NCBI GenBank assembly: GCA_018333455.1
Contig: JAGXTN010000100.1
Location: 1 to 59,476, forward strand
Length of the DNA: 59,476 bases
DNA from: Dethiobacter sp.
GTDB lineage: Bacteria; Bacillota; Dethiobacteria; Dethiobacterales; Dethiobacteraceae
Reading direction: 5' to 3'
Within the stretch, counting starts at the first letter, position 1; each line of letters opens with the position of its first letter. The position numbers and the translations under genes are program-made. Under the pieces are notes generated by a model. It did no database searches, had not been told where the DNA came from, and was given only the letters and a program-made list of their open reading frames with translations. Below are positions 16,133 to 25,011 of this stretch, one piece after another.

Positions 16133-17185
16133 TTGCAGCTTTTTGCAGAAGGCGATAAGACAGAAGACGCCACCCCCCAGCGTAGGCAGGAAGCGCGCAA
16201 AAAGGGCCAGGTAGTTAAGTCGGCAGAATTAAATTCTGCGGTTAACTTGCTCGCGGTAACAGTTTTTTTTATAGCCGCCGGAGAATTATTGTTTGCCTAC
16301 TTTACCCAGATGACAGTTCGTTATTTGCTCATGGGCGGCGATTTGCTGACTCCGGGCAATTTCAATAGTCTGTCTTTAGCCGTCTTTGCAGATTACTTTC
16401 TGCTGACGCTGCCACTGTTTTTCACTGCTCTGCTGACCGGTCTGCTCGTCAACTATCTGCAGGTAGGCTTTCTGTTTACCACCGAACCGCTTAACCCACA
16501 GTTAAGCCGGATGAATCCGGTGGAAGGCTTCAAGAAAAATTTTTCTAAACGGTCGCTCTTTGAGCTGGTTAAATTGCTGCTGAAAATATTTCTGGTGGGA
16601 CTTGTAGTTTTTATCTTTATCCGCAACAATCTGGAAACACTGCTGCTCACCCTTTACCAGGATGCCGGCGGGCTGTGGGAAACAATCCGCTCGCTCACCT
16701 TGAACATGTCGCTTAGAATCGCCGCAGTTTTTTTCGCCCTTTCGCTGATGGACTATCTTTATCAGCGCTATGAGCATAACCAGAATCTGAAAATGACTAA
16801 GCAGGAAGTTAAAGAAGAATTTAAACAGGCTGAAGGAGATCCGCAACTGCGGGCTCGCCTGCGCGAGCAACAGCGAAAACTTGCCATGCAACGTATGATG
16901 CAGGATGTGCCCAGTGCCACAGTAGTCATCACTAACCCTACTGCCTTGGCGGTGGCAATTCGTTACCGCGAGACAGAGGACGAAGCGCCGGTGGTGGTAG
17001 CAAAAGGAGCTGCGCTGATGGCAAAAAGGATCCGCGATCTGGCGACGGAACACGGCGTTTCGCTGGTGGAAAACAAGCAGGTGGCAAGAATACTTTATGA
17101 CCAGGTGGAGATTGGGCAGGAAATCCCGGTGGAACTTTACCAAGCGGTGGCAGAAATTTTGGCGCTCGTCTATAAGCTGCGCTGA
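16133..17185 (+). CDS. flhB: Flagellar export switch protein FlhB (NPTA variant)
   Basis: 350 residues: four membrane segments in the first ~210 residues and a cytoplasmic domain with the autocleavage loop. The N-terminus EGDKTEDATPQRRQEARKKGQV is characteristic. The cleavage motif reads N268-P269-T270-A271 rather than the usual NPTH, at 16934-16945. In the family, cleavage between Asn and Pro lets FlhB switch from rod/hook to filament export; the following His assists. Start is TTG 16133, with only a weak upstream site, so expression may depend on coupling to fliR. Confidence 0.94.
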   Translation: MQLFAEGDKTEDATPQRRQEARKKGQVVKSAELNSAVNLLAVTVFFIAAGELLFAYFTQMTVRYLLMGGDLLTPGNFNSLSLAVFADYFLLTLPLFFTALLTGLLVNYLQVGFLFTTEPLNPQLSRMNPVEGFKKNFSKRSLFELVKLLLKIFLVGLVVFIFIRNNLETLLLTLYQDAGGLWETIRSLTLNMSLRIAAVFFALSLMDYLYQRYEHNQNLKMTKQEVKEEFKQAEGDPQLRARLREQQRKLAMQRMMQDVPSATVVITNPTALAVAIRYRETEDEAPVVVAKGAALMAKRIRDLATEHGVSLVENKQVARILYDQVEIGQEIPVELYQAVAEILALVYKLR

Positions 17186-17220
17186 GGCGAGACTGCCGAC
17201 TTTGAGAGGATGGCATAATC

Positions 17221-19299
17221 TTGGCTAAAACCTTAGCCCGCCGCGGATGGCTGGGCATGATGCAAAATGCTGATCTGCTGGTAGCCGCTGCGGTGGTGGC
17301 GGTGGTGATGATTATTATCATCCCCATTCCTCCCTTGGTATTAGATCTGCTCTTAACTTTATCGATTGCTTTATCACTGATTATCATGCTCTTAACATTA
17401 TTTACTACGCAAACTTTGCAGTTTTCCGTTTTTCCCTCCCTGCTGCTCGTCATAACTCTTTTTCGTCTCTCCTTGAACGTCTCGTCCACCAGGCTTATTC
17501 TTAGCCGCGGTGAGGCGGGTGCCATGATTGCCGCTTTTGGTGATTTTGTGGCGGGCAATAATTATGTGGTCGGCCTAATCATTTTTATTATTATCACAGT
17601 GATTCAATTTGTGGTTATCACGAGCGGCGCGGGACGCGTGGCTGAAGTGTCGGCGCGCTTTACGCTTGATGCTATGCCCGGCAAGCAAATGAGTATTGAC
17701 GCTGACTTTAATGCCGGTTTAATTGATGAGCATACAGCCCGGAGCAGACGGCAGACACTGCAAGCGGAAGCCGATTTTTACGGGGCAATGGACGGTGCCA
17801 GTAAATTTGTACGGGGTGATGCCATTGCCGGGATTGTGATTGTGCTGGTAAATATTCTGGGCGGATTTGCCATCGGCATGATCCAATTGGGCTTTTCCTT
17901 TGAAGAAGCGGTGGAAAAGTATATTCTGCTCACAGTTGGGGATGGTTTGGTGACGCAAATTCCGGCGCTGCTGGTTGCCACCGCCGCAGGTTTGCTGGTG
18001 ACACGCAATGCTTCGGAAGGAAGCTTTGGCGGTGACCTATCGAGGCAATTGCTTAGTTTCCCCCGTGTGATGATGCTTAGCAGCGCAATTTTGTTGGCGC
18101 TGGCCTTGGTTCCTCAGATTCCTTTTCTGCCGTTTTTCCTGCTCTCAGCTGCCACTGCTTTTGCGGCATATGCCTTGCTGGATGAACAAAAACAGGATGA
18201 AAAGCGAGCTCTTTCCCAAGCGGCGGCTAAGAAAGAAGCAACGCCTGTTCCGCCTGAAAACGTCTTGAATCTGTTGGCGGTCGAACCTATGGAAATAGAA
18301 ATCGGCTATAGTCTAATTTCGCTTACAGACCAGCACCAGGGCGGAGACCTTTTAGAACGGATCACAGCCAGCCGCAGACAGTGTGCGCTTGAGCTGGGGA
18401 TTGTAGTGCAGCCTATTCGCATTCGTGATAATTTGCAGTTGCCGCCGGGAACCTATGTTTTTAAATTGAAAGGCAATGAAATTGCCCGCGGTGAGTTGCG
18501 TCCCGGCTATTATTTAGCGATGAATCCATTGGATTATGATAGTCATAATCCAATGGATGGTTATCCCACCAGGGAGCCGACATTCGGTCTGCCGGCAACT
18601 TGGATCCCGGCCGAGAAGAGAGAAGCGGCAGAGATGTCAGGCTATACCGTCGTGGATGTAATCACAGTGCTGATCACCCACCTTACCGAAATGATTAAAG
18701 CCTATGCCCATGAACTTTTAGGCCGTCAGGAAGTGAAGTCGCTGATTGATCTCGTGAAGGGAAAACAGCCTGCGGTGATAGATGAATTGCTGCCTGAACT
18801 GCTGACAGTGGGAGAAGTCCAGAAAGTGCTCCAGAACTTATTAAAGGAACGCGTTTCAATCCGGGATTTGGTAACAATTTTTGAGACAATGGCTGACTAC
18901 GCCCGGACAAGCCGCGAGATAGATTTTTTAACAGAGTATGTGCGTCAGGCCTTGGGGCGGACAATCTGCGGCCAATATGCGCACGATGGCAAACTACAAG
19001 TTATTTCTCTTGACCCGCGGCTTGAACAGAAGTTGGCAGACTCATTGCAGTCCTCTTCAGCCGGTACCTATCCGGTGATGGACCCGCAGACTACACAAAA
19101 AATCATGGCTGAACTTTCGGTGCGGGTGGAACAGGAGATGTCCCGAGGACGTAATCCGGTGGTGCTGACATCTGCGCGAATCCGCTTACCCTTTAAGCGG
19201 CTGACAGAGAGATTTCTGCCAAGTCTGGCAGTCCTTTCTTTCAATGAAATTGTTCCCGGAGTAGAAGTAGAATCGGTAGGGATGGTGAGCCAAGGGTGA
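17221..19299 (+). CDS. flhA: Flagellar export gate protein FlhA
   Basis: 692 residues. About eight membrane helices in residues 15-310 with the FHIPEP signature region (FPSLLLVITLFRLSLNVSSTRLIL, about 76-99; and RVAEVSARFTLDAMPGKQMSIDADFNAG, about 139-166), then a cytoplasmic four-subdomain part that forms the nonameric ring and docks chaperone-substrate complexes. Start TTG 17221. The TGA overlaps the GTG of flhF. Confidence 0.96.
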   Translation: MAKTLARRGWLGMMQNADLLVAAAVVAVVMIIIIPIPPLVLDLLLTLSIALSLIIMLLTLFTTQTLQFSVFPSLLLVITLFRLSLNVSSTRLILSRGEAGAMIAAFGDFVAGNNYVVGLIIFIIITVIQFVVITSGAGRVAEVSARFTLDAMPGKQMSIDADFNAGLIDEHTARSRRQTLQAEADFYGAMDGASKFVRGDAIAGIVIVLVNILGGFAIGMIQLGFSFEEAVEKYILLTVGDGLVTQIPALLVATAAGLLVTRNASEGSFGGDLSRQLLSFPRVMMLSSAILLALALVPQIPFLPFFLLSAATAFAAYALLDEQKQDEKRALSQAAAKKEATPVPPENVLNLLAVEPMEIEIGYSLISLTDQHQGGDLLERITASRRQCALELGIVVQPIRIRDNLQLPPGTYVFKLKGNEIARGELRPGYYLAMNPLDYDSHNPMDGYPTREPTFGLPATWIPAEKREAAEMSGYTVVDVITVLITHLTEMIKAYAHELLGRQEVKSLIDLVKGKQPAVIDELLPELLTVGEVQKVLQNLLKERVSIRDLVTIFETMADYARTSREIDFLTEYVRQALGRTICGQYAHDGKLQVISLDPRLEQKLADSLQSSSAGTYPVMDPQTTQKIMAELSVRVEQEMSRGRNPVVLTSARIRLPFKRLTERFLPSLAVLSFNEIVPGVEVESVGMVSQG

Positions 19300-20381
19300 A
19301 GATAAAAAAATATTGTGTGGAAAATGTGCAGGAAGGGATGCTGCAAATCAAGAAGGAACTGGGGCCTGAAGCCGTAATTATCGATAGCCGTAAAGTGCGT
19401 GCAAAAGGTTTGCGCGGTTTTTTCGCGCCGGTGAAGGTTGAAATTACTGCTGCTGTCGATTCTCCTCCGTCACCCTGGCAGGCTACTGCGACCAGAGAAA
19501 GAGATTTTCAGGAACATAGACTGCAGGGAGAGCTTAGCGAACTGAAACAGCTGGTTAACCAGCTCGTGAATCGTCAGCAGAAACAAAATATTGAAGAGAA
19601 AGGGCCGTTTTACCGTTGGATGCAGCGTCTAATCGAAAATGATGTGGAGCCGGCACTAGCACAGCAAATTTTAACGGAAATTTATGAAGACTTTGCGGCG
19701 GAAAATGCGCTCTCTGACGAAGTGATTGAACTGATTCTGCTTAAAAAAGTGCGTGAAAGACTCCGTGTTGCCGACTTGCCGGACAGTGCCCGTATCCTAG
19801 CTTTCGTCGGACCTACCGGCGTAGGAAAAACTACTACGCTTGCCAAGCTGGCGGCGCGGTTTGCGCTGTATCACAATAAGCAGGTAGGAATGATCACTAT
19901 TGATACTTACCGCATTGGTGCGGTGGAACAGCTTCGTACCTACGCGGACATTACCGGTATGCCGATAGAAGTAGTAATGACACCGAAAGATATGCCCCGG
20001 GCGCTGGAACGCTTGGCAGACCGTGAACTGATTCTGGTAGATACGGCGGGGCGCAACTCAAAAAATTCGATGCAGGTCTCTGAGCTTTCCTCATTCATGG
20101 CGGGACTGCCCGCACCGGAGATATTCCTGGTCTTAAGCGCCACTACTAAAACAAAAGATTTATGCCGGATTATGGCTAATTTTGCCAAGGTGAATTTTAA
20201 TAGATTGATTTTTACAAAGCTGGATGAGACAGATGCTTTTGGAGCGCTGTTAAATACGGCTTCTTCCACAAGTCTGCCCTTGACATACATTACTACGGGC
20301 CAGAACGTGCCGGACGACCTGGAAGGAGCAAACGCGGAAAGGCTGGCAAAACTGATCCTAGGGGTTGAGCAGCATGTCTGA
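19296..20381 (+). CDS. flhF: Signal recognition particle-like GTPase FlhF
   Basis: 361 residues. Basic N-terminal B domain, helical N domain (about 95-165) and the G domain: P-loop [18 protein letters not shown] (about 172-189), DTYRIGAVEQLRTYADI, LVDTAGRN and the specificity motif FTKLDETDAFG. FlhF sets the site and number of flagella. GTG 19296 overlaps the flhA stop; the next gene flhG encodes its activating partner and overlaps by 8 bases. Confidence 0.95.
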   Translation: MKIKKYCVENVQEGMLQIKKELGPEAVIIDSRKVRAKGLRGFFAPVKVEITAAVDSPPSPWQATATRERDFQEHRLQGELSELKQLVNQLVNRQQKQNIEEKGPFYRWMQRLIENDVEPALAQQILTEIYEDFAAENALSDEVIELILLKKVRERLRVADLPDSARILAFVGPTGVGKTTTLAKLAARFALYHNKQVGMITIDTYRIGAVEQLRTYADITGMPIEVVMTPKDMPRALERLADRELILVDTAGRNSKNSMQVSELSSFMAGLPAPEIFLVLSATTKTKDLCRIMANFAKVNFNRLIFTKLDETDAFGALLNTASSTSLPLTYITTGQNVPDDLEGANAERLAKLILGVEQHV

Positions 20382-21252
20382 CCAAGCGGAGCGCTTTCGT
20401 CAACTGGCGTTGGCGGCAGACTCAAGGCGGACGATTATTAAACAGCATAGAATTCCCAGGGTGATTACTGTCACTAGCGGCAAAGGCGGAGTTGGCAAAA
20501 CAAACCTGGTGGTTAACTTGGCCATTGCCCTTTCCAGGTTGGGTAAGCGGGTGGCGATTATGGATGCCGATTTGGGTCTGGCAAATGTGGATATTATGTT
20601 GGGGCTTTTGCCGCTGCACAACCTATATGATGTGGTGCAGGGGACTAAATCGCTGGAAGATATTATTGTCAGCGGACCGGACGGGCTTAAAATTATCCCC
20701 GGCGGCTCCGGTCTGACCGAACTGGCAAATTTATCGTCGCTGCAACGCGAACGCCTGGTGGACAACCTGATTGGACTTGAGAATATGGCTGATATTCTTT
20801 TGATTGATACCGGCGCTGGCCTCTCTCGTGCAGTTTTATCTTTCGTTTCCGCCGCAGATGAACTGATCGTGATCACTACTCCTGAACCTACTGCCATTAC
20901 CGATGCCTACGGACTGATTAAAGTGGTGGCAAAGCATAAAATTCACCAACAAGTAAAGCTGGTGGTGAATCAGGTCAGCGGCCATCGCGAGGCTGTTAAT
21001 CTCGCGGAGCGTTTTGCGGAAGTGAGCCAGAAATTTCTGCAGCTGGATGTCCGTTTTTTAGGGGAAATCTGTAGTGACCAGCAAGTGGTTTCTGCGGTGA
21101 AGCAGCAACAACCTTTTCTGACTCTTTTCCCCCGCACCCGGGCAACCCAGGATGTGCAAAATATTGCCGGCAAATTATTGGAAATTGCTCCGGAAAAATC
21201 GCGGGGGATTAGCGGGTTTTTGAGCCGACTTACAAAACTGCTGGAAAACTGA
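20374..21252 (+). CDS. flhG: MinD-like ATPase FlhG (YlxH), FlhF regulator
   Basis: 292 residues from ATG 20374. The N-terminus carries DQAERFRQL, matching the DQAxxLR motif that stimulates FlhF GTPase activity. Deviant Walker A SGKGGVGKTNLVVNLA (about 36-51), DADLGLANVDIMLGL (about 66-80), DTGAGLSRAVLSF, and a C-terminal amphipathic helix (FLSRLTKLLEN) for membrane binding. It limits the number of flagella and interacts with the C-ring. Confidence 0.94.
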   Translation: MSDQAERFRQLALAADSRRTIIKQHRIPRVITVTSGKGGVGKTNLVVNLAIALSRLGKRVAIMDADLGLANVDIMLGLLPLHNLYDVVQGTKSLEDIIVSGPDGLKIIPGGSGLTELANLSSLQRERLVDNLIGLENMADILLIDTGAGLSRAVLSFVSAADELIVITTPEPTAITDAYGLIKVVAKHKIHQQVKLVVNQVSGHREAVNLAERFAEVSQKFLQLDVRFLGEICSDQQVVSAVKQQQPFLTLFPRTRATQDVQNIAGKLLEIAPEKSRGISGFLSRLTKLLEN

Positions 21253-21273
21253 AGCCGGAAAGGGGGATGGGTG

Positions 21274-21933
21274 ATGACAAAGAAAAAGTGGCTACACGTT
21301 CAACAAAAAATTGAAATTATGCAACTGCCGGATGGCGAGCGCTTTAAAAGTCTAATTCAGGAACTCGACGGGGAAACAGTTTCTGTTACTGTCCCTTACA
21401 GGCAAGGGAAATATCTGCTTCTGCACAGCGGGGAAATGGTCAGAGTGGAATTTGCGGTTAGCGATGCAATCTACGGGTTTCAAGCTAAAGTAGTCGGTCG
21501 GAGAAAGTCAAACCATGTGCCACTCGTACTGCTTTCCCGCCCAACTATTTTTACTCGCAAGCAGCGTCGCAGCTTTGTTCGTTTTCCCATCACCCTGCCG
21601 GTGCGGTTTTATCTTAGCCATCACGAGAGTAGTTCGTTAATCCCGGAAAGTGGTGAGGAAAAGACGGGAAAGGCGATTGATATTTCCGGTGGCGGGCTGC
21701 AGATTTATACTAATACGGCTGTGCAAGTAGGCGAGCAGGTTTTGCTGCGCCTCAAGCTAAATGACGGCCATCCCCAGGAACTGCTGTTAAGCGGCACTGT
21801 CAACTGGGTTACGGAAGATGAGTGGCAGCGTTCCATCCGCTTTGGCGTCTGTTTCCATGGAATTAGTGAAGCAGCGCAGGAACGAATTATTTCCTATATT
21901 TTTAGCATGATGCGCGAAAGAACCCTAACCTGA
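21274..21933 (+). CDS. PilZ-domain flagellar brake protein (YcgR-like)
   Basis: 219 residues. N-terminal YcgR-type beta domain (about 15-95) and C-terminal PilZ domain (about 96-215) with both c-di-GMP signatures: RxxxR in RRSFVRFPI and DxSxxG in DISGGGLQI. In Bacillus the homologue (YpfA/DgrA) slows the motor on binding c-di-GMP via MotA. Its place inside the flagellar operon, between flhG and the sigma gene, ties motility to c-di-GMP signalling. ATG 21274 is preferred, 7 bases after aaggggg; GTG 21271 is an alternative. Confidence 0.9.
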   Translation: MTKKKWLHVQQKIEIMQLPDGERFKSLIQELDGETVSVTVPYRQGKYLLLHSGEMVRVEFAVSDAIYGFQAKVVGRRKSNHVPLVLLSRPTIFTRKQRRSFVRFPITLPVRFYLSHHESSSLIPESGEEKTGKAIDISGGGLQIYTNTAVQVGEQVLLRLKLNDGHPQELLLSGTVNWVTEDEWQRSIRFGVCFHGISEAAQERIISYIFSMMRERTLT

Positions 21934-21947
21934 CGGGGGAGAAACGG

Positions 21948-22667
21948 ATGAGTGGAACAAACCTTTGGCTGAAATATCAGGAGACAAAAGCAGAAGGTGT
22001 GCATAGCGAACTGGTGAGTCAATACCTGCCGCTCGTGCGTTTGCACGCGGGACGCCTGGCGCTCGGGTTGCCGGCTCATGTTAACCGGGACGATTTGGTG
22101 CAAGCCGGTGTGCTGGGGCTGCTGGAGTCTATGCAACGCTTTGACCCCAGCCGAGGCGTCCGCTTTGAGTCTTTTGCCGCACTGAGGATTCGCGGCGCCA
22201 TGATCGACGAGCTGCGTCGTTTGTGTTGGCTGCCCCGCTCTTTGCTGCGGCAGATGCGGGAAATGGATCGTGCTTCCCAGGCTTTGGCAGCGAAACTGGG
22301 CCGGGAGCCGGAGCTGGAGGAAGTGGCAGATTATTTGCAAATAGCGGTGGAGCAACTGCGCAAAACAGCAAGCATGATTAATTGTGGCGCAGTCTTGTCC
22401 ATGGAGGACACTTTGTTTGCCGTACCGGAGACGGAAGGCCCGGAAATAGCGACACTGGATCGCCTGATTGACACCGAGGAGAAAGAACGGCTGGCGGCGG
22501 CCATTGGGAAGTTGCCGGAACGTCAGCAACAGTTGCTTGCCCTTTATTACCAAGAGGAACTGACGCTGAAGGAAGTAGGGTTGGTGCTTGGCGTATCGGA
22601 ATCCCGGGTTTGCCAGTTGCATGCGCGCATCGTGGCGCGCCTGCGTATCGCCCTGGCAGAAGAGTAA
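21948..22667 (+). CDS. sigD: Flagellar sigma factor SigD/WhiG (FliA-type)
   Basis: 239 residues with sigma regions 2 (LPAHVNRDDLVQAGVLGLLESMQRFDPSRGVRFESFAALRIRGAMIDELRRLCWLPRS), 3 and 4 (LPERQQQLLALYYQEELTLKEVGLVLGVSESRVCQLHARIVARLR). The FdPxrGvrFesfA string and RGAMIDELR are diagnostic for the FliA/SigD class, which transcribes late flagellar and chemotaxis genes. ATG 21948 follows acgggggag. No convincing SigD promoter could be picked in the window. Confidence 0.95.
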   Translation: MSGTNLWLKYQETKAEGVHSELVSQYLPLVRLHAGRLALGLPAHVNRDDLVQAGVLGLLESMQRFDPSRGVRFESFAALRIRGAMIDELRRLCWLPRSLLRQMREMDRASQALAAKLGREPELEEVADYLQIAVEQLRKTASMINCGAVLSMEDTLFAVPETEGPEIATLDRLIDTEEKERLAAAIGKLPERQQQLLALYYQEELTLKEVGLVLGVSESRVCQLHARIVARLRIALAEE

Positions 22668-22716
22668 ACGGTGGGGGAGCTAATGACCCAAAAAGCTGAG
22701 ACACGGGAGTGAAGCT

Positions 22717-23172
22717 ATGGTATACTTGCTTTTGCTGATCGGTTTAGCGTTGGCTTTACTGGCCTCCGCTAAACTGGTTCAAAAAAAAAGGGAGCCGTTT
22801 GACGACGCTCTGCGTGCGGAGGTAGGCAAACCACTAAATCGCGAACTGGTGATTCTCTTTGAGTTGCAGGAATCAGTGGAAGCGGCTCTGGCCGAGCTGG
22901 ATGAAAAAAATCAGGTTTTTCAACACTTGGTGTCACGGCTGGAAAAACAGCGTGCGGCAGTAGAGCACAGGCTGCAGCAGTTGGAGCGGCTGATTAGCCG
23001 GGCAGAAGCCGTCTTGAATAACCCGGTAACTCGGGTCGCGCCGGAAGGAGATCGCTATCGCCGTGAACAGATCTATCGCTTGGCAGACCAAGGCAAGGAT
23101 GTGGCAGATGTGGCTGTGGAGCTTGAGCTAGGACGGGGTGAGGTGGAATTAATACTCGGCTTGCGAAAATAG
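22717..23172 (+). CDS. DUF6115-type membrane-anchored coiled-coil protein
   Basis: 151 residues: one N-terminal membrane helix (about 2-20), a central coiled coil (about 55-105) and a C-terminal helix-turn-helix-like end (YRLADQGKDVADVAVELELGRGEVELILGLRK). This layout is typical of the uncharacterised gene found after sigD in Clostridia flagellar operons, in the position of swrB/ylxL in Bacillus. A regulatory role in flagellar assembly is inferred from that position only. A 49-bp spacer precedes it. Confidence 0.7.
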   Translation: MVYLLLLIGLALALLASAKLVQKKREPFDDALRAEVGKPLNRELVILFELQESVEAALAELDEKNQVFQHLVSRLEKQRAAVEHRLQQLERLISRAEAVLNNPVTRVAPEGDRYRREQIYRLADQGKDVADVAVELELGRGEVELILGLRK

Positions 23173-23177
23173 GAGAA

Positions 23178-23357
23178 CTGAATTGGCATTTCTTACTCGG
23201 CTTTGGGCTTGGTCTTTTGCTTGCTGCTTTGCTTATCATCCTGCAGGGCACAAGACCGGTCCCTGCGGCTGAGGTGGAAAGAATGGCACGGGAACAGGGA
23301 ATGGTCTATCCGCACGAAGTCGTTCCCTTTGCAGAGGAGGAGCCGGTAACGGAGTAG
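23178..23357 (+). CDS. Small single-pass membrane protein, start codon unclear
   Basis: An open frame of 60 codons between the DUF6115-type gene and flgF encodes a hydrophobic helix (FLLGFGLGLLLAALLIIL) followed by a soluble tail (EVERMAREQGMVYPHEVVPF). The tail resembles the short region seen in small proteins annotated as MltG-like in this operon position. No ATG, GTG or TTG begins the frame: it opens at CTG 23178, only 2 bases after aggag. A TTG at 23183 is ideally spaced but in another frame, which ends after 30 codons. Either a CTG start or a frameshift must be assumed. Confidence 0.5.
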   Translation: MNWHFLLGFGLGLLLAALLIILQGTRPVPAAEVERMAREQGMVYPHEVVPFAEEEPVTE

Positions 23358-23381
23358 CATATTTGCGCAAAGAAAGGTGGC

Positions 23382-24140
23382 ATGACTTTGATTAGAGGCC
23401 TTTACACAGCGGCTAGCGGGATGATGGTTGAATCTGCCCGTCAGGAAACAATTACCAACAATTTGGCAAACAGTGAGACTACAGGCTTTAAGCGGGATTT
23501 GGCTCTGCAGCGTGCTCAAACGGAATTGCCGGTGTTACGAGTGGGCGATAACAATCGTTTGCCATTGCAGCCGGTCATCGGAACTTTGGGCACAGGCTCG
23601 CTGGTGGACGGCATCCACACCGTCCATGAACAAGGGGTGGTACGTGAGACGGGCGGGAAGCTGGATCTGGCCTTGTCAGGTCCGGGGTTTTTCACGGTAG
23701 AGACGGCTCAAGGGTTGCGTTTTACACGCAACGGCGCATTCACACTGGATGCCGACGGTTTTTTGCGGACTGACGCCGGACATCCGGTTATGGGCACAGA
23801 AGGATATTTGCAAATTCCGGCGGGCGAACTGACGGTGGATAATGACGGCGGACTTTTTGTCGACGGAGCACCGGTTGGCCGGTTGCGGCTGGCTGGTTTT
23901 GCGGAAGCCGAACTGCTAAGTAAGCAGGGTGAAGCTATGTTTGACGCCGGCGGACAGGCTGAACTGGCGGTTGCAGCTCAGGTGAAACAGGGCTTTCTTG
24001 AGTCAGGCAATGTCCAGGTTATCCAGGAAATGGTGAGAATGATCGCAACACAGCGTGCCTATGAAACAAACCAACGCGCGCTGCAGGCGCAAGATGAGTT
24101 ATTGGGTAAAGCCGTCAATGAAATCGGTTCACTTCGTTAA
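23382..24140 (+). CDS. flgF: Flagellar basal-body rod protein FlgF (FlhO-like)
   Basis: 252 residues of the FlgE/F/G family. N-terminal MTLIRGLYTAASGMMVESARQETITNNLANSETTGFKRD and C-terminal ESGNVQVIQEMVRMIATQRAYETNQRALQAQDELLGKAVNEIG are the axial helices. It is less glycine/asparagine-regular than the following FlgG, and the paired order flgF-flgG (flhO-flhP in Bacillus) supports the call. Together they form the rod. ATG 23382 after gaaaggtggc. Confidence 0.88.
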   Translation: MTLIRGLYTAASGMMVESARQETITNNLANSETTGFKRDLALQRAQTELPVLRVGDNNRLPLQPVIGTLGTGSLVDGIHTVHEQGVVRETGGKLDLALSGPGFFTVETAQGLRFTRNGAFTLDADGFLRTDAGHPVMGTEGYLQIPAGELTVDNDGGLFVDGAPVGRLRLAGFAEAELLSKQGEAMFDAGGQAELAVAAQVKQGFLESGNVQVIQEMVRMIATQRAYETNQRALQAQDELLGKAVNEIGSLR

Positions 24141-24153
24141 GGGGGAATAGCTG

Positions 24154-24930
24154 ATGTTACGCAGCCTTTGGAATGCGGCTTCAGGCATGAGGGCGCAACA
24201 GGAAAAAATTGACGTGACTGCCAATAATATCGCTAATGTGAATACCACCGGCTTCAAGAAGAAAACGACAGTTTTCCACGATTTGCTTTATCAATCGTTG
24301 GAGCGACGCGGCAATGCGGTGGCGCCTGCTGCGGCAGGGGGCCGGCCGAGCACAGTTGGTGTAGGCAGTGCGGTGGGCGCAGTCCGTGCCGATATGCGGG
24401 CCGGCACCTATCTGCAGACCGGTAGAGCGTTGGACCTGGCTGTGGTCGGGGAGGGATTTTTTAGGGTGGAACTGCCGGACGGCAGCATAGCTTATACGCG
24501 TGATGGTACCTTTTCCCTGGATGCGGCAGGGAACTTGGTGACTGCACAGGGACAGCGGGTGCTTTTCCCCGGTCTGCCCTCGGGGCAGCAGGAGCTTCAC
24601 ATCTCGCCCCAAGGGCAGGTCTCTGCAATTGAACCAGATGGAGAGCAGGTGGCGGTAGGGACGGTAACTTTAGCCTTTTTTAATAACCCTCAGGGACTCG
24701 AACAGTTTGGTGGAAATCTGCTGCTTGCCACGGAAGCATCCGGCGAGGCAGAAAACAGAGCCCCTGGAAACGCGACAAAGCTGATGCAGGGCTATTTGGA
24801 AAGTTCCAATGTAGAGCTGAGCGAAGAATTAGTGAATCTTTTGGCAAGCCAGCGGGCTTTTGAACTAAACTCCAGAGCGTTGCGAACATCTGACGAAATG
24901 TGGAGTATTGCTAATCAAATCCGGCGTTAA
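24154..24930 (+). CDS. flgG: Flagellar basal-body rod protein FlgG (FlhP-like)
   Basis: 258 residues. N-terminal signature LWNAASGMRAQQEKIDVTANNIANVNTTGFKKK, central LDLAVVGEGFFRVELPDGSIAYTRDGTFSLDAAGNLVT (about 92-128) and C-terminal ESSNVELSEELVNLLASQRAFELNSRALRTSDEMWSIANQIR, all close to FlgG, the distal rod subunit. Last gene of the long + strand flagellar block; ATG 24154 lies 13 bases after the flgF stop with gggggaa as ribosome-binding site. Confidence 0.93.
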   Translation: MLRSLWNAASGMRAQQEKIDVTANNIANVNTTGFKKKTTVFHDLLYQSLERRGNAVAPAAAGGRPSTVGVGSAVGAVRADMRAGTYLQTGRALDLAVVGEGFFRVELPDGSIAYTRDGTFSLDAAGNLVTAQGQRVLFPGLPSGQQELHISPQGQVSAIEPDGEQVAVGTVTLAFFNNPQGLEQFGGNLLLATEASGEAENRAPGNATKLMQGYLESSNVELSEELVNLLASQRAFELNSRALRTSDEMWSIANQIRR

Positions 24931-24943
24931 GGAATATTTTTTT

Positions 24944-25011
24944 GCATAAATAATCCCCCCGGTGATTATACTTTCCTGTAAGGAAAAATTTACCGGGGGG
25001 ATTATTTATGC
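24944..25011 (+). promoter_or_regulatory. Perfect inverted repeat enclosing the RBS and start of the TPR gene
   Basis: Arms 24944-24963 and 24992-25011 are a perfect 20-bp inverted repeat. The 28-base interval contains a second small hairpin (tttcc/ggaaa). The right arm includes the gggggg ribosome-binding site (about 24995-25000) and ATG 25008 of the TPR gene. In a transcript reading through from flgG the site would be buried in the stem. A weak TATACT at 24967-24972 lies in the loop and could start a shorter, open transcript. It may also simply end the flagellar operon, since gttttt follows. Confidence 0.7.

Noticed and set aside
16938-17558. 206-codon frame on the - strand across the flhB-flhA junction
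   Set aside because: It runs antisense through well-supported flhB and flhA, has low-complexity Arg/Ser/Pro composition and no ribosome-binding site.
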